A stretch of DNA of 64,000 bases from Pseudomonas resinovorans NBRC 106553. GTDB taxonomy: Bacteria; Pseudomonadota; Gammaproteobacteria; Pseudomonadales; Pseudomonadaceae. The notes beneath the pieces were generated by a model. It was given only the letters and a program-made list of their open reading frames with translations, was not told where the DNA came from and made no database searches. The DNA is taken from contig NC_021499.1 in the NCBI RefSeq assembly GCF_000412695.1, positions 3,782,001 through 3,846,000 on the forward strand, in the 5' to 3' direction. Position 1 is the first letter of the stretch. The number at the start of each line of letters is the position of its first letter. Positions 35,312 to 45,551 of the stretch are shown here, one piece after another. A program made the position numbers and the translations under genes.

Positions 35312-36607
35312 TCAGGGGCGGTAGCCCTGGGCCAGGAGCCAGCCCTGCACCATGCGCCGGGGTTGCTCCGGGAGGGCGGCCAGGGCCTGAGTGAGTTCGC
35401 CGCGTTGCAGGGCGCGGACGATGGGCGCCAGTTCGATGCCTTGCAGGTGCCAGATGCCCAGGGGCTGGTCGGCGGTGACCACCACCTCGGCTTCCTCGAT
35501 CCCGTCGCCGTGGATTACCGGCGCCCGCTCCACCCTTAATTGGCTGAAATCCGCCGCCGCGTGCATGGGCTCGGCGTCCGGCCAGGTGCGGCGATCGCGC
35601 CAGAAAGGTTGTTCGGGCCAGCGCTGTTCCAGGGCGTAGAAGTCCCGCCCGGTGCGGGCGAAACGCAGGAACAGGTGCTCCACCCGGCGCTGGTGGAAGC
35701 GCCGGGCCAGCTCGGCCCGCTCCGGCCGCTGCAGGAGGGTGATGATCACCGCCGGTGCCTGCAGGGCCGAGGACAGGGACTGGAAGATGCCATTGCCGGA
35801 CAGCGGGTCCACCGCCATGGCGGCGTCCCCTACCCGCAGCCAGTTGGGGCCGCTGGCTTCATGGAAAAGGATAGCGGTGCTGCTGCGGGCGTGCAGGCTG
35901 GCCGGTTGCAGGGCGGCTTCGCCGAACAGTTCGCGCACCAGCGCCGACTCGCCGCGACGCTGGGCGCAGTAATCGGCTAGTTGTTCCTTGGGCGGCAGGC
36001 CCCCGGCATCCTGGGTGATCTGCCAGTAACAACGGCCATCGGCCAGCCGCGCCATCCAGGCCCAGCCATCGGCCAGGCTTTCCACCGCCGAGCCGGGCTG
36101 GCCCGGTTGCTCCTGCCATTGGTTGAGCAGGCTGAGGGTTTCCGGACCGCGCAGGCGGCCACCGGCGAGCGGCGCCGAACGGCCACGGGCTTCGACGAGA
36201 AAGCCAGCGCGCAGGGGCTCGCCCTGGTCGAGATGGATCAGATGCCCGTCGCCGGTGCTTTCCACCCGCAGCACGCGGGCTTCCACTACCTCGATGCCGG
36301 CGTCGCGGAGGTCCTCGCGGATGGCCGCGTCGAACTGCGGGCGATCCAGCAGGCATTCCTGGTTGATCGACTGGCCGTCGCCGTTCCACTGCACGCGCCG
36401 TGGCGAGGGCGCGGCGGCACACGCCAGGGCACGTTTCAGGCCGGCCTGGCGCAGGCCGTCCAGCACCCGTTGGGACACGCCCTCCACCGCCGCGAAACGT
36501 CGCCATTCGCTGACCACCCGCACGCCATAGCCCAGGCGCTTGAGCCCCAGGGCCACCGCCGCACCGGCCGGGCCGGCGCCGAGGATGAGGATTTCAGTCA
36601 CGGCCAC
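35312..36607 (-). CDS. qhpG: QhpG-like FAD-dependent monooxygenase (tryptophan halogenase-like)
   Basis: 431 aa from a GTG at 36607 (a second GTG lies two codons later). FAD motif ILILGAGPAGAAVALGLKRL (6-25) and the GD motif LRVGDAAMAVDPLSGNGI near 270 place it with flavin monooxygenases and halogenases. In quinohemoprotein amine dehydrogenase biogenesis QhpG hydroxylates the Trp that becomes the CTQ cofactor. I assign it mainly because it overlaps a subtilisin-like protease gene, itself overlapping an ABC exporter gene: the trio QhpG, QhpE, QhpF. The dehydrogenase genes themselves are absent from the window. Confidence 0.75.
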   Translation of the reverse strand: MAVTEILILGAGPAGAAVALGLKRLGYGVRVVSEWRRFAAVEGVSQRVLDGLRQAGLKRALACAAAPSPRRVQWNGDGQSINQECLLDRPQFDAAIREDLRDAGIEVVEARVLRVESTGDGHLIHLDQGEPLRAGFLVEARGRSAPLAGGRLRGPETLSLLNQWQEQPGQPGSAVESLADGWAWMARLADGRCYWQITQDAGGLPPKEQLADYCAQRRGESALVRELFGEAALQPASLHARSSTAILFHEASGPNWLRVGDAAMAVDPLSGNGIFQSLSSALQAPAVIITLLQRPERAELARRFHQRRVEHLFLRFARTGRDFYALEQRWPEQPFWRDRRTWPDAEPMHAAADFSQLRVERAPVIHGDGIEEAEVVVTADQPLGIWHLQGIELAPIVRALQRGELTQALAALPEQPRRMVQGWLLAQGYRP

Positions 36608-37268
36608 GCTGCTCCCGGCCGACGAAGGCGGCGCCTTGCTGCAGCCACTGCAACACCGCCTCGCGGCCGGCGCCGGGGTGCTCGCGCAGGAAGCCGGCGA
36701 TCAGGCCGGAGAGGGCCGCGCAGCCCACGCTGGAGCCGGCCACGCCGTTGGCGGCGGTCACGTGGGCGCCGAAATCGGCCTGGGGGCTGTTCAGCCAGGA
36801 CCACTGCCCCGGCGCGCAACGGGCATCGCCGGTGATCCGGATCACGCCCGGATAGCTGGCCGGGTAGACCGGCTCGCCCTGGGCCGGGCTGGAGGCGCAG
36901 AGCAGGATGCCGGCGGTCTGGGCCAGGGCACAGGCCTCGCGCAGCACCGGGCGGTCGTTGCGCAGGCCGAGGCTCATGTTGACCAGGGCCACGTCCTGCT
37001 CCACCAGCCAGTGCAGCGCGGCGGCGATTTGCAGCGGGCTGGTCTGCCAACGCTCACCGAACACCTGGGCCACGCAGAGGCGCAGTGGACCGGCCTGGCG
37101 GGTCAGGGTGTCGAGCACCAGGCTGCCGTGGCCGAGGACGTCAGGCTGGGGGTCGCCGTCGCGCAGTTCGCCATCGTCCAGCCAGAAGCGCCGGGCCAGG
37201 GCGACGGCGCCGCCCTGCTGTGGGGCGAAGCCGCTGTCGATGACGCCGATGGCGAGTTCATTGGCCAT
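36594..37268 (-). CDS. qhpE: QhpE-like subtilisin-family serine protease
   Basis: 224 aa, shorter than secreted subtilases and without signal peptide or propeptide. The S8 triad is visible: D11 in IGVIDSGF, H47 in VLGHGSL and S180 in VAGSSVGCAAL (the usual GTSxA is GSSVG here). Asn in ALVNMSLG (about 97) fits the oxyanion region. QhpE removes the leader peptide of the gamma subunit QhpC. It overlaps qhpG by 14 bp and qhpF by 11 bp, so the three genes are translated together. Confidence 0.78.
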   Translation of the reverse strand: MANELAIGVIDSGFAPQQGGAVALARRFWLDDGELRDGDPQPDVLGHGSLVLDTLTRQAGPLRLCVAQVFGERWQTSPLQIAAALHWLVEQDVALVNMSLGLRNDRPVLREACALAQTAGILLCASSPAQGEPVYPASYPGVIRITGDARCAPGQWSWLNSPQADFGAHVTAANGVAGSSVGCAALSGLIAGFLREHPGAGREAVLQWLQQGAAFVGREQRGRD

Positions 37269-38991
37269 GGTTCACCTGTTCGGCTTCCAGGCTGTGCAAT
37301 TGGCCCTGCTCCAGGCGGAAGGCGATATCGGCCTGGGCCAGGGTGGAGGGTCGGTGACTGATGAGGATGCGCGTGCGCCCGGCGAAGAGCTGGTCGATGG
37401 CCGCGATCACCTCGCGCTCGGTGGCTTCGTCCACCGCCGAGGTGGCTTCGTCCAGCACCAGGATCAGCGGGTCCTGCAGCAGCGCGCGGGCAATGGCGAT
37501 GCGCTGCTTCTGGCCGCCGGAGAGCTGCTGGCCGCGTTCGCCGATGGGGTTGTCCAGGCCCAGCGGCAGGGACTCGATCAGGCCGTCCAGGCGCGCCAGG
37601 CGGGCCACCTGCTCCAGGGCTTCGCGGCTGGCCTCGGGGGCGCTGTAGGCGAGGTTCTCGGCCAGGGTGCCACGGAACAGAACGATGTCCTGGCTGACCA
37701 CGGCGATGCGCCGGCGCAGGGCGAAGAGGTCCAGTTCGCGCAGGTCGGCGCCGTCCAGCAGGACACGGCCCTGGTCCGGGTCGTAGAAGCGTTGCAGCAG
37801 GTCGATCAGGGTCGACTTGCCGACACCGGAGGCGCCGCTGATGGCCACCTTGAGACCAGCCGGAATGCGGGCGTCCACCCCGAGCAGCACGCCACCGGCA
37901 CGCTGCTCGTGGGCAAAGTGCACGCCTTCGAAGCGCAGCTCTCCCCTGCCCTCCGGCATGGGTCTGGGCGCGTCGGGCTGCTGCACCGGCACCGGTTCCT
38001 GTTGCAGCTCCATGACCCGGCCAAGGCTGACCGTCATGCGCTGCATGGCCACGTACAGGCCCAGCAGGCTCTGCACCGGCCCCACGGCCATGCCCAGGTA
38101 GGTGGAGAAGGCGATCAGCGCGCCCAGTTGCCAGGTGCCCTGGATCACCCAGTAGCCGCCGATGAGGAAGGCACAGGCGCGGGACAGCGAGGTCAGGGTG
38201 CCGGGCACGGCCTGGGTGAAGAATTCGGTGAGCTGCACCCGCAGCAACTGGCTCATGTAGCCCTGCCCGAGGCGCTCCAGGCGGCGGGATTCGCGTTGCT
38301 GCTGGCCGGCGGCCTGGATGAATTTCATCGCCGGCAGGGTTTCCACCAGGAAGGACGACACGTCCGCCGAGCGCTCGCGCAGGCTGCGCACCTCGCGCTC
38401 CACCTTGCGCCGCATCCAGCGCAGCCAGAGCACCTCGATGGGAATCAGCACCGCCAGCAGCAGTGACAGCTGCCAGGACAGCAACAGCATCAGGGTCACC
38501 GCGCCGATCAGGCCGATGACGCTGGAGACCGCCGAGAACAGCGAGTCCACGGCGAAGCGCTGGATCTCCGCCACGTCGCCGTCCAGCCGCGAGAGGATGT
38601 CGCCGATGCGCTTGCGCCCGTAGAAGGCCGGCGAGAGCTGCTGCAGGTGACGGTAGAGGTCATCGCGCAGGGCGAAGAGGATGCGCCCGGAGAGCCGGGT
38701 GTGCAGGTAGCGGTTGATACCCGACAGCACGGTGCCGAGGATGCCGACGGCGATCATCGCCACCGCCACCTGCACCAGGGTGCCGAAGTCCTTGGCCAGC
38801 AGGCCGTCGTCGATCAGGGTCTTGGTCAGCCAGGGCTGGGCCAGCACCAGCATCGAGGCGCAGAACGACAGGCCGAGCAATACCAGGATGGCCCGCAGCT
38901 GCGGCCGGACGAAGCCGTAGAGCCAGGCCAGGGCGCGGCGCAGCAGGTCGGGGTCGCTGGTTTCCACCAGCTTGAGGAAGAGGCGGGTCAT
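37258..38991 (-). CDS. qhpF: QhpF-like ABC exporter (fused TMD-NBD)
   Basis: 577 aa from the ATG at 38991 (a TTG lies one codon upstream; both lack a good RBS). Six-helix type 1 exporter domain (about 25-310), then the nucleotide-binding domain with Walker A GASGVGKST, signature LSGGQKQRIAIA, Walker B LILVLDEATSAVD and the His switch ILISHRPST. QhpF is thought to export the processed gamma subunit. The gene starts 30 bp after a palindromic repeat, so its promoter is unclear; read-through from the sigma-54 regulator gene is possible. Confidence 0.82.
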   Translation of the reverse strand: MTRLFLKLVETSDPDLLRRALAWLYGFVRPQLRAILVLLGLSFCASMLVLAQPWLTKTLIDDGLLAKDFGTLVQVAVAMIAVGILGTVLSGINRYLHTRLSGRILFALRDDLYRHLQQLSPAFYGRKRIGDILSRLDGDVAEIQRFAVDSLFSAVSSVIGLIGAVTLMLLLSWQLSLLLAVLIPIEVLWLRWMRRKVEREVRSLRERSADVSSFLVETLPAMKFIQAAGQQQRESRRLERLGQGYMSQLLRVQLTEFFTQAVPGTLTSLSRACAFLIGGYWVIQGTWQLGALIAFSTYLGMAVGPVQSLLGLYVAMQRMTVSLGRVMELQQEPVPVQQPDAPRPMPEGRGELRFEGVHFAHEQRAGGVLLGVDARIPAGLKVAISGASGVGKSTLIDLLQRFYDPDQGRVLLDGADLRELDLFALRRRIAVVSQDIVLFRGTLAENLAYSAPEASREALEQVARLARLDGLIESLPLGLDNPIGERGQQLSGGQKQRIAIARALLQDPLILVLDEATSAVDEATEREVIAAIDQLFAGRTRILISHRPSTLAQADIAFRLEQGQLHSLEAEQVNHGQ

Positions 38992-39020
38992 CAAATGGCA
39001 ACCAGGACGTATCGAAACAC

Positions 39021-39135
39021 TGTAGGGGCGAATTCATTCGCCAAGCAGGCCGCAGGCATGCCCATGGATATCCGGGGGCAACTGCGTTGCCATTGGCAAA
39101 TGAATTCGCCCCTACCAGGCATGTTCGCCCCTACA
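39021..39135. repeat. Complex GAATTCATTCGC-family repeat between regulator and qhpF
   Basis: GTAGGGGCGAATTCATTCGC (39022-39041) pairs with GGCAAATGAATTCGCCCCTAC (39095-39115), and a further CGCCCCTAC (39126-39134) follows. Such two-armed copies also occur at 56535, 57360 and 62267. Confidence 0.8.
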
Positions 39136-39145
39136 TGGAATCGGT

Positions 39146-41053
39146 TCATCCACGTAGTTGCTTCAGCTTGCGGTAAAGGGTGGCGCGGCTGATGCCGAGG
39201 GAGTCGGCGGCGGCCGATACATTGCCCTGGTGGCGGTCCAGCGCGCTGCGGATCAGCTCCAGTTCGTTCTCGCGGATGCTGCCGGGCTGGCGGCAACTGG
39301 CGGTCAGGTCGTCCAGCAGGCTGTCGGTGAGGTGATCCAGGCCGAGCACCTTCTCGCCCTCCTCGCGCATGGCCAGGGCCGAGCGCAGGACCATTTCCAG
39401 CTGGCGGATGTTGCCCGGCCAGTCGTAGCCGGCCAGCAGCTCGGTGAGGTCCTTGTCGAGGCTGACGTCGGTGGCGCCGAACTTGTGCAGCACGCTGCCG
39501 ATCATCGCCGCCAGGTCGTCGCGCTCGCGCAGGGCCGGCAGGCGCAGGCTGACGCCGTTGATGCGGTAGTAGAGGTCTTCGCGGAAGTGCATGTCCTGCA
39601 CCAGGCGCTTGAGGTCGCGGTGGGTGGCACAGATCACCGCCACGTCGATGTCCTGTTCTTCGCCGGCGCCCAGCGGCGCCACCTTGCGCTCCTGCAGCAC
39701 CCGCAGCAGGCGGGCCTGCAGGGAGAGCGGCATGTCGCCGATCTCGTCGAGGAACAGGGTACCGCCGTGGGCCTGCATCAGCCGCCCGACCATGCCGCCC
39801 CGGCGCGAACCGGTGAAGGCACCTTCGCGGTAGCCGAAGAGTTCGGACTCGATCAGGCCCTCGGGAATGGCCGCGCAGTTCACCGCCACGAAGGGCTTGT
39901 CGGCGCGCGGGCCGGACTGGTGCAGGGCGCGGGCCACCACTTCCTTGCCGGTGCCGGTCTCGCCCAGCAGCAACACCGGCAGCTCGTTGGCCAGGCCCTG
40001 GCGGGCCATGCGCAGGGCGCGGGCGAAGCGGCTGTCGCGGCCGGCCAGTTCTTCCAGCACCTGGGGCTTCTGCGCGGCAGGGGCCTTGGCCGCCGGCGCC
40101 GTGGTCACCAGGCTGGTATGCCGGGGCACCTGCAGGGAGCGGAAATAGAACTCGCCCTTGGCGGTCTGGGTACTGCTCACCCCGCCCTGCAGCAGGCGGG
40201 CGATGAATTGCGGCGAACGCTCGCCGAGCAGGTCGCTGGAGCGCCGGCCCACCAGGGCTTCGCGGCGCATCTGCAGGAGGTCGCAGGCGCGGTCGTTGGC
40301 GGCCAGCACCTCGCCGTCCAGGCTCAGGGCCAACAGGCCGTGCCAGGCGCTGCCGAGGTACTGCGGGCGATTGTGGAAGGCCAGGACCAGGTGGTCCGGG
40401 TAGCAGAGGCCGAACATGCGGCTTTCGATATTGCCGGCCGCCAGCATCAGGGTCGACAGGTTGTCCTGGGGCTGGGCCATGACGCCTTCGCGGGTCAGGT
40501 CGAGCACGCCCACCACCTTGCCCTGGGGATCGCGCAGGGGCACCGAGGTGCAGGAGAACGGGCTGAGGCGGTCGAGGTAGTGCTCGCCGCAGTTGATCAG
40601 GGTGGGACGGCCTTCGACCACCGCCGTGCCGATGGCGTTGGTGCCGCGGATGGCCTCGCTCCAGCAACTGCCGAGGCGCAGGTCGCGCAGGCCGAAGCTC
40701 TTGAGGTATTCGGTCTGGCCTTCGATGGCCAGGACGTTGGCCTGGGCGTCGCCGAGGATGATCAGGCCGCCCTTGCCCTGCTGGCTGACCAGGTATTCCA
40801 GTTCCGGGGTCGCGGCGTCGATCAGCAGGCGGTTGTGGTTCAGCAGCAGCTGCAGGTCGTGGTTCTGCGCAAGGCCCACCTGCTCGCCTTCCAGGCAATT
40901 GAGGCCATAGCCCAGGCTGCGCCGCCATGAGGCGTCGATCTCGTCGCGCAGCACGCCTTGGGGCAGCTCGCCCTCGCTGGCCAGCTTGAGGCGGTGCTGC
41001 CGCGATTCGTGCAAAGGATCGGCAGCGGCTTTTATTCGAATGTCTTGCGCCAT
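39146..41053 (-). CDS. sigma-54-dependent activator, AcoR-like (GAF/PAS-AAA+-Fis)
   Basis: 635 aa from the ATG at 41053 with GGAG upstream. An N-terminal sensor region (about 60-320, GAF then PAS-like) is followed by the AAA+ core: Walker A GETGTGKE, the sigma-54 loop GAFTGS and Walker [14 protein letters not shown]-terminal Fis-type HTH ([20 protein letters not shown]) ends it. The family senses small molecules such as acetoin, alcohols or amines. It lies just upstream of qhpFEG on the same strand, which suggests control of amine oxidation, but it could also serve genes elsewhere. Confidence 0.9.
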   Translation of the reverse strand: MAQDIRIKAAADPLHESRQHRLKLASEGELPQGVLRDEIDASWRRSLGYGLNCLEGEQVGLAQNHDLQLLLNHNRLLIDAATPELEYLVSQQGKGGLIILGDAQANVLAIEGQTEYLKSFGLRDLRLGSCWSEAIRGTNAIGTAVVEGRPTLINCGEHYLDRLSPFSCTSVPLRDPQGKVVGVLDLTREGVMAQPQDNLSTLMLAAGNIESRMFGLCYPDHLVLAFHNRPQYLGSAWHGLLALSLDGEVLAANDRACDLLQMRREALVGRRSSDLLGERSPQFIARLLQGGVSSTQTAKGEFYFRSLQVPRHTSLVTTAPAAKAPAAQKPQVLEELAGRDSRFARALRMARQGLANELPVLLLGETGTGKEVVARALHQSGPRADKPFVAVNCAAIPEGLIESELFGYREGAFTGSRRGGMVGRLMQAHGGTLFLDEIGDMPLSLQARLLRVLQERKVAPLGAGEEQDIDVAVICATHRDLKRLVQDMHFREDLYYRINGVSLRLPALRERDDLAAMIGSVLHKFGATDVSLDKDLTELLAGYDWPGNIRQLEMVLRSALAMREEGEKVLGLDHLTDSLLDDLTASCRQPGSIRENELELIRSALDRHQGNVSAAADSLGISRATLYRKLKQLRG

Positions 41054-41231
41054 CTCTCGCTCCAACGTGCGCCCCGGCATGGGCCGGCGGTCAAGTCGCA
41101 CGCCCTGAATGTCTACACCCCCGGCCCACGTCCGTAAAGAGCGAGCCAACCGCGCCACGGGCAGCAAGTATCAGGCCATCCCGGCCGTCGCCCGACAACC
41201 CTGCGCGGAGTTGACAGTCAGGTTGGCACAG

Positions 41232-41255
41232 GTTTACGTTAACGTAAAGGTAAAC
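41232..41255. promoter_or_regulatory. LiuR operator / liu promoter palindrome
   Basis: A perfect 16 bp palindrome TTTACGTTAACGTAAA (41233-41248) extended by GTAAAC, 20 bp before liuR. MerR-type activators bind such sites between -35 and -10. The location and symmetry fit autoregulation of liuRABCDE. Confidence 0.75.
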
Positions 41256-41274
41256 ACAGCCACGAGCCCCGACC

Positions 41275-41673
41275 ATGTCCACCACCTACAGCATCTCCGA
41301 CCTCGCCCGCGAACTGGATGTCACCACCCGCGCCATTCGCTTCTACGAGGAGCAAGGCATGCTCAGCCCCGAGCGCCGTGGCCAGGAGCGCATCTACAGC
41401 CCGAAGGACCTGGTGGCGCTGAAGCTGATCCTGCGCGGCAAACGCATCGGCTTCTCCCTGGCCGAGTGCAAGGAACTGATCGACCTCTACGACCCGTCCA
41501 GCGGCAACCGCAAGCAGCTGCAGACCTTCATGGACAAGATCGCCGCGCGCCGCGCGCAACTCGAACAGCAACTGCTGGACATCCAGCAGATGCAGCTGGA
41601 ACTGGATACGGCCGAGGAACGCTGCCTGGCGGCCATGGCCGAGACCGAACGCAAACAGGGAATCAGTGCCTGA
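41275..41673 (+). CDS. liuR: MerR family regulator LiuR
   Basis: 132 aa: MerR HTH ([26 protein letters not shown], about 5-30), then the wing and a C-terminal coiled-coil dimer helix (about 80-120). There is no metal-binding Cys loop, consistent with a metabolite sensor. LiuR controls branched-chain/leucine catabolic operons in proteobacteria. It is the first gene of the liu operon, 43 bp before liuA. Confidence 0.9.
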   Translation: MSTTYSISDLARELDVTTRAIRFYEEQGMLSPERRGQERIYSPKDLVALKLILRGKRIGFSLAECKELIDLYDPSSGNRKQLQTFMDKIAARRAQLEQQLLDIQQMQLELDTAEERCLAAMAETERKQGISA

Positions 41674-41716
41674 TCCCCTCCCCCACTCACCGACAAAGAC
41701 AAGCACAGGTGTAAGC

Positions 41717-42880
41717 ATGAGCTATCCCACTCTCAACTTCGGTCTCGGCGAGACCATCGACATGCTGCGCGATTCCGTCCACCAGTTCGCCCAGGCCGAA
41801 CTGGCCCCGCGCGCCGCGCAGATCGACCGCGACAACGAGTTCCCCATGGACATGTGGCGCAAGTTCGGCGACATGGGCCTCTTGGGCATGACCGTGGAAG
41901 AAGAGTACGGCGGCACCAACATGGGCTACCTGGCCCACGTGGTGGCGATGGAGGAGATCAGCCGCGCGTCCGCTTCGGTCGGCCTGTCCTACGGCGCCCA
42001 CTCGAACCTGTGCCTGAACCAGATCCGCAAGAACGGCACCCACGAGCAGAAGGCCAAGTACCTGCCCAAGCTGTGCTCCGGCGAACACGTCGGCGCCCTG
42101 GCCATGAGCGAGCCCAACGCAGGCTCCGACGTGGTGTCGATGAAGCTGCGCGCCGACAAGAAAGGCGACCGCTACATCCTCAACGGCAACAAGATGTGGA
42201 TCACCAACGGCCCCGACGCCAACACCTACGTGATCTACGCCAAGACCGACGTCAACGCCGGCTCGCGCGGCATGACCGCGTTCATCGTCGAGCGCGACTT
42301 CAAGGGCTTCTCCCGCCACCAGAAGCTGGACAAGCTGGGCATGCGCGGCTCCAACACCTGCGAACTGGTGTTCGAGGACGTCGAGGTGCCGGAGGAGAAC
42401 ATCCTCGGCGCCGAAGGCCGTGGCGCGGCCGTGCTGATGAGCGGCCTGGACTACGAACGTACCGTGCTTTCCGGCGGCCCGACCGGGATCATGAGCGCCT
42501 GCATGGACGTGGTGCTGCCCTACGTGCACGAGCGCCAGCAGTTCAAGCAGTCCATCGGCGAGTTCCAGCTGGTGCAGGGCAAGCTGGCCGACATGTACGC
42601 CGGCATGAACGCCTCCAAGTCCTACCTCTACACCGTGGCCAAGGCCTGCGACCGCGGCGAGGAATCGCGCAAGGACGCCGCCGCGGTGATCCTCTACACC
42701 GCCGAGATGGCCACCAAGATGGCCCTGGACACCATCCAGCTGCTGGGCGGCAACGGCTACACCAACGAGTACCCGGCCGGCCGCCTGCTGCGCGACGCCA
42801 AGCTCTACGAGATCGGCGCCGGCACCAGCGAGATCCGCCGCATGCTGATCGGCCGCGAGCTGTTCAACGAGACCAAGTGA
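41717..42880 (+). CDS. liuA: isovaleryl-CoA dehydrogenase
   Basis: 387 aa acyl-CoA dehydrogenase. [12 protein letters not shown] and [11 protein letters not shown] bind FAD and substrate, and the C-terminal [13 protein letters not shown] and [12 protein letters not shown] are family signatures. The catalytic Glu lies in [12 protein letters not shown] (about 244-255), the position specific to isovaleryl-CoA dehydrogenases. It converts isovaleryl-CoA to 3-methylcrotonyl-CoA and passes electrons to ETF. The longer open frame upstream is not used: the ATG at 41717 starts the conserved N-terminus. Confidence 0.95.
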   Translation: MSYPTLNFGLGETIDMLRDSVHQFAQAELAPRAAQIDRDNEFPMDMWRKFGDMGLLGMTVEEEYGGTNMGYLAHVVAMEEISRASASVGLSYGAHSNLCLNQIRKNGTHEQKAKYLPKLCSGEHVGALAMSEPNAGSDVVSMKLRADKKGDRYILNGNKMWITNGPDANTYVIYAKTDVNAGSRGMTAFIVERDFKGFSRHQKLDKLGMRGSNTCELVFEDVEVPEENILGAEGRGAAVLMSGLDYERTVLSGGPTGIMSACMDVVLPYVHERQQFKQSIGEFQLVQGKLADMYAGMNASKSYLYTVAKACDRGEESRKDAAAVILYTAEMATKMALDTIQLLGGNGYTNEYPAGRLLRDAKLYEIGAGTSEIRRMLIGRELFNETK

Positions 42881-42892
42881 CCCGCTGAACAA

Positions 42893-43075
42893 TCCCTTCT
42901 CCCTCTGGGAGAAGGTGCCCGTAGGGCGGATGAGGGACGCGCCGACCGGCCTCCCTCACCCCGGCCCCGCTCTGCGCCCCTGCCAGAACGCTATGCGCTC
43001 TGGCGCTCGAAGGCCCAGGAAGCGGTGCTTCCAGAACGTGCCTCCTCGCCCCAATGGGAGAGGGGGAAAAGAACA
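42893..43075. repeat. Repeat element inside the liu operon (liuA-liuB gap)
   Basis: A 206 bp gap contains CCCTTCTCCCTCTGGGAGAAGG and GTAGGGCGGATGAGGG, then a CTCGCCCCAATGGGAGAGGG end. A shorter relative (CCCTCTCCCTCTGGGAGAGG) lies at 44703-44731 between liuB and liuC. They can form hairpins in the polycistronic mRNA. Confidence 0.65.
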
Positions 43076-43086
43076 AAGAGGCGTCT

Positions 43087-44694
<1,608 letters not shown>

Positions 44695-44754
44695 GCATGC
44701 AACTCCCCTCTCCCTCTGGGAGAGGGAGTCGAACCCATTGTCCCCGGAGCCGCT

Positions 44755-45549
44755 ATGACCGACTTCACCACCCTGCAACTGGACATCGCCGCCAACGGCG
44801 TCGCCACCCTCTGGCTCAACCGCCCGGAGAAGAACAACGCCTTCAACGCCGGGATGATCCGCGAACTGATCCTCGCCCTGGACGCCGTCAAGGACCATGG
44901 CAAGGTTCGCTTCCTCATCCTCCGTGGCCGTGGCCGGCACTTCTCCGCCGGCGCGGACCTGGCCTGGATGCAGGAATCCGCGAAGCTCGACTACAACGCC
45001 AACCTCGACGATTCCCGCGAGCTGGCCGAGCTGATGTACAACCTCTACCACCTCAAGGTGCCGACCCTGGCCGTGGTGCAGGGTGCGGCCTTTGGCGGTG
45101 CCCTGGGCCTGATCAGTTGCTGCGACATGGCCATCGGCGCCGTCGACGCGCAGTTCTCCCTCTCCGAAGTACGCATCGGCCTGGCCCCGGCGGTGATCAG
45201 CCCCTTCGTGGTCCAGGCCATCGGCGAGCGCGCCGCGCGCCGCTACGCCATGACCGCCGAACGCTTCAGCGGTGAACGCGCCCGCGAACTGGGCCTGCTC
45301 GCCGAGTGCTACCCGGCCGAGGAACTGGACGAAGCCCTCAGCGGCTGGACCGCCAACCTGCTGCAGAACAGCCCGCAGGCCATGAGCGCCACCAAGGACC
45401 TGCTGCGGGAAGTCGGCAGCGGCGTCCTCAGCCCCAATCTGCGCCGCTACACCGAAAGCGCCATCGCCCGCATCCGCGTGAGCGCCGAAGGCCAGGAGGG
45501 CCTGCGCGCCTTCCTGGAGAAACGCAAACCGTCCTGGCAGGAGCAATAA
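44755..45549 (+). CDS. liuC: 3-methylglutaconyl-CoA hydratase (enoyl-CoA hydratase family)
   Basis: 264 aa crotonase-fold enzyme. RPEKNNAFNAGM near the N-terminus, HFSAGADLAWM (oxyanion hole) and GAAFGGALGLISCCDMAIG are family motifs; the conserved acidic residues lie in SLSEVRIGLAPA. It hydrates 3-methylglutaconyl-CoA to HMG-CoA in leucine breakdown. The liuD ATG follows 2 bp after its stop. Confidence 0.93.
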   Translation: MTDFTTLQLDIAANGVATLWLNRPEKNNAFNAGMIRELILALDAVKDHGKVRFLILRGRGRHFSAGADLAWMQESAKLDYNANLDDSRELAELMYNLYHLKVPTLAVVQGAAFGGALGLISCCDMAIGAVDAQFSLSEVRIGLAPAVISPFVVQAIGERAARRYAMTAERFSGERARELGLLAECYPAEELDEALSGWTANLLQNSPQAMSATKDLLREVGSGVLSPNLRRYTESAIARIRVSAEGQEGLRAFLEKRKPSWQEQ

Positions 45550-45551
45550 CC

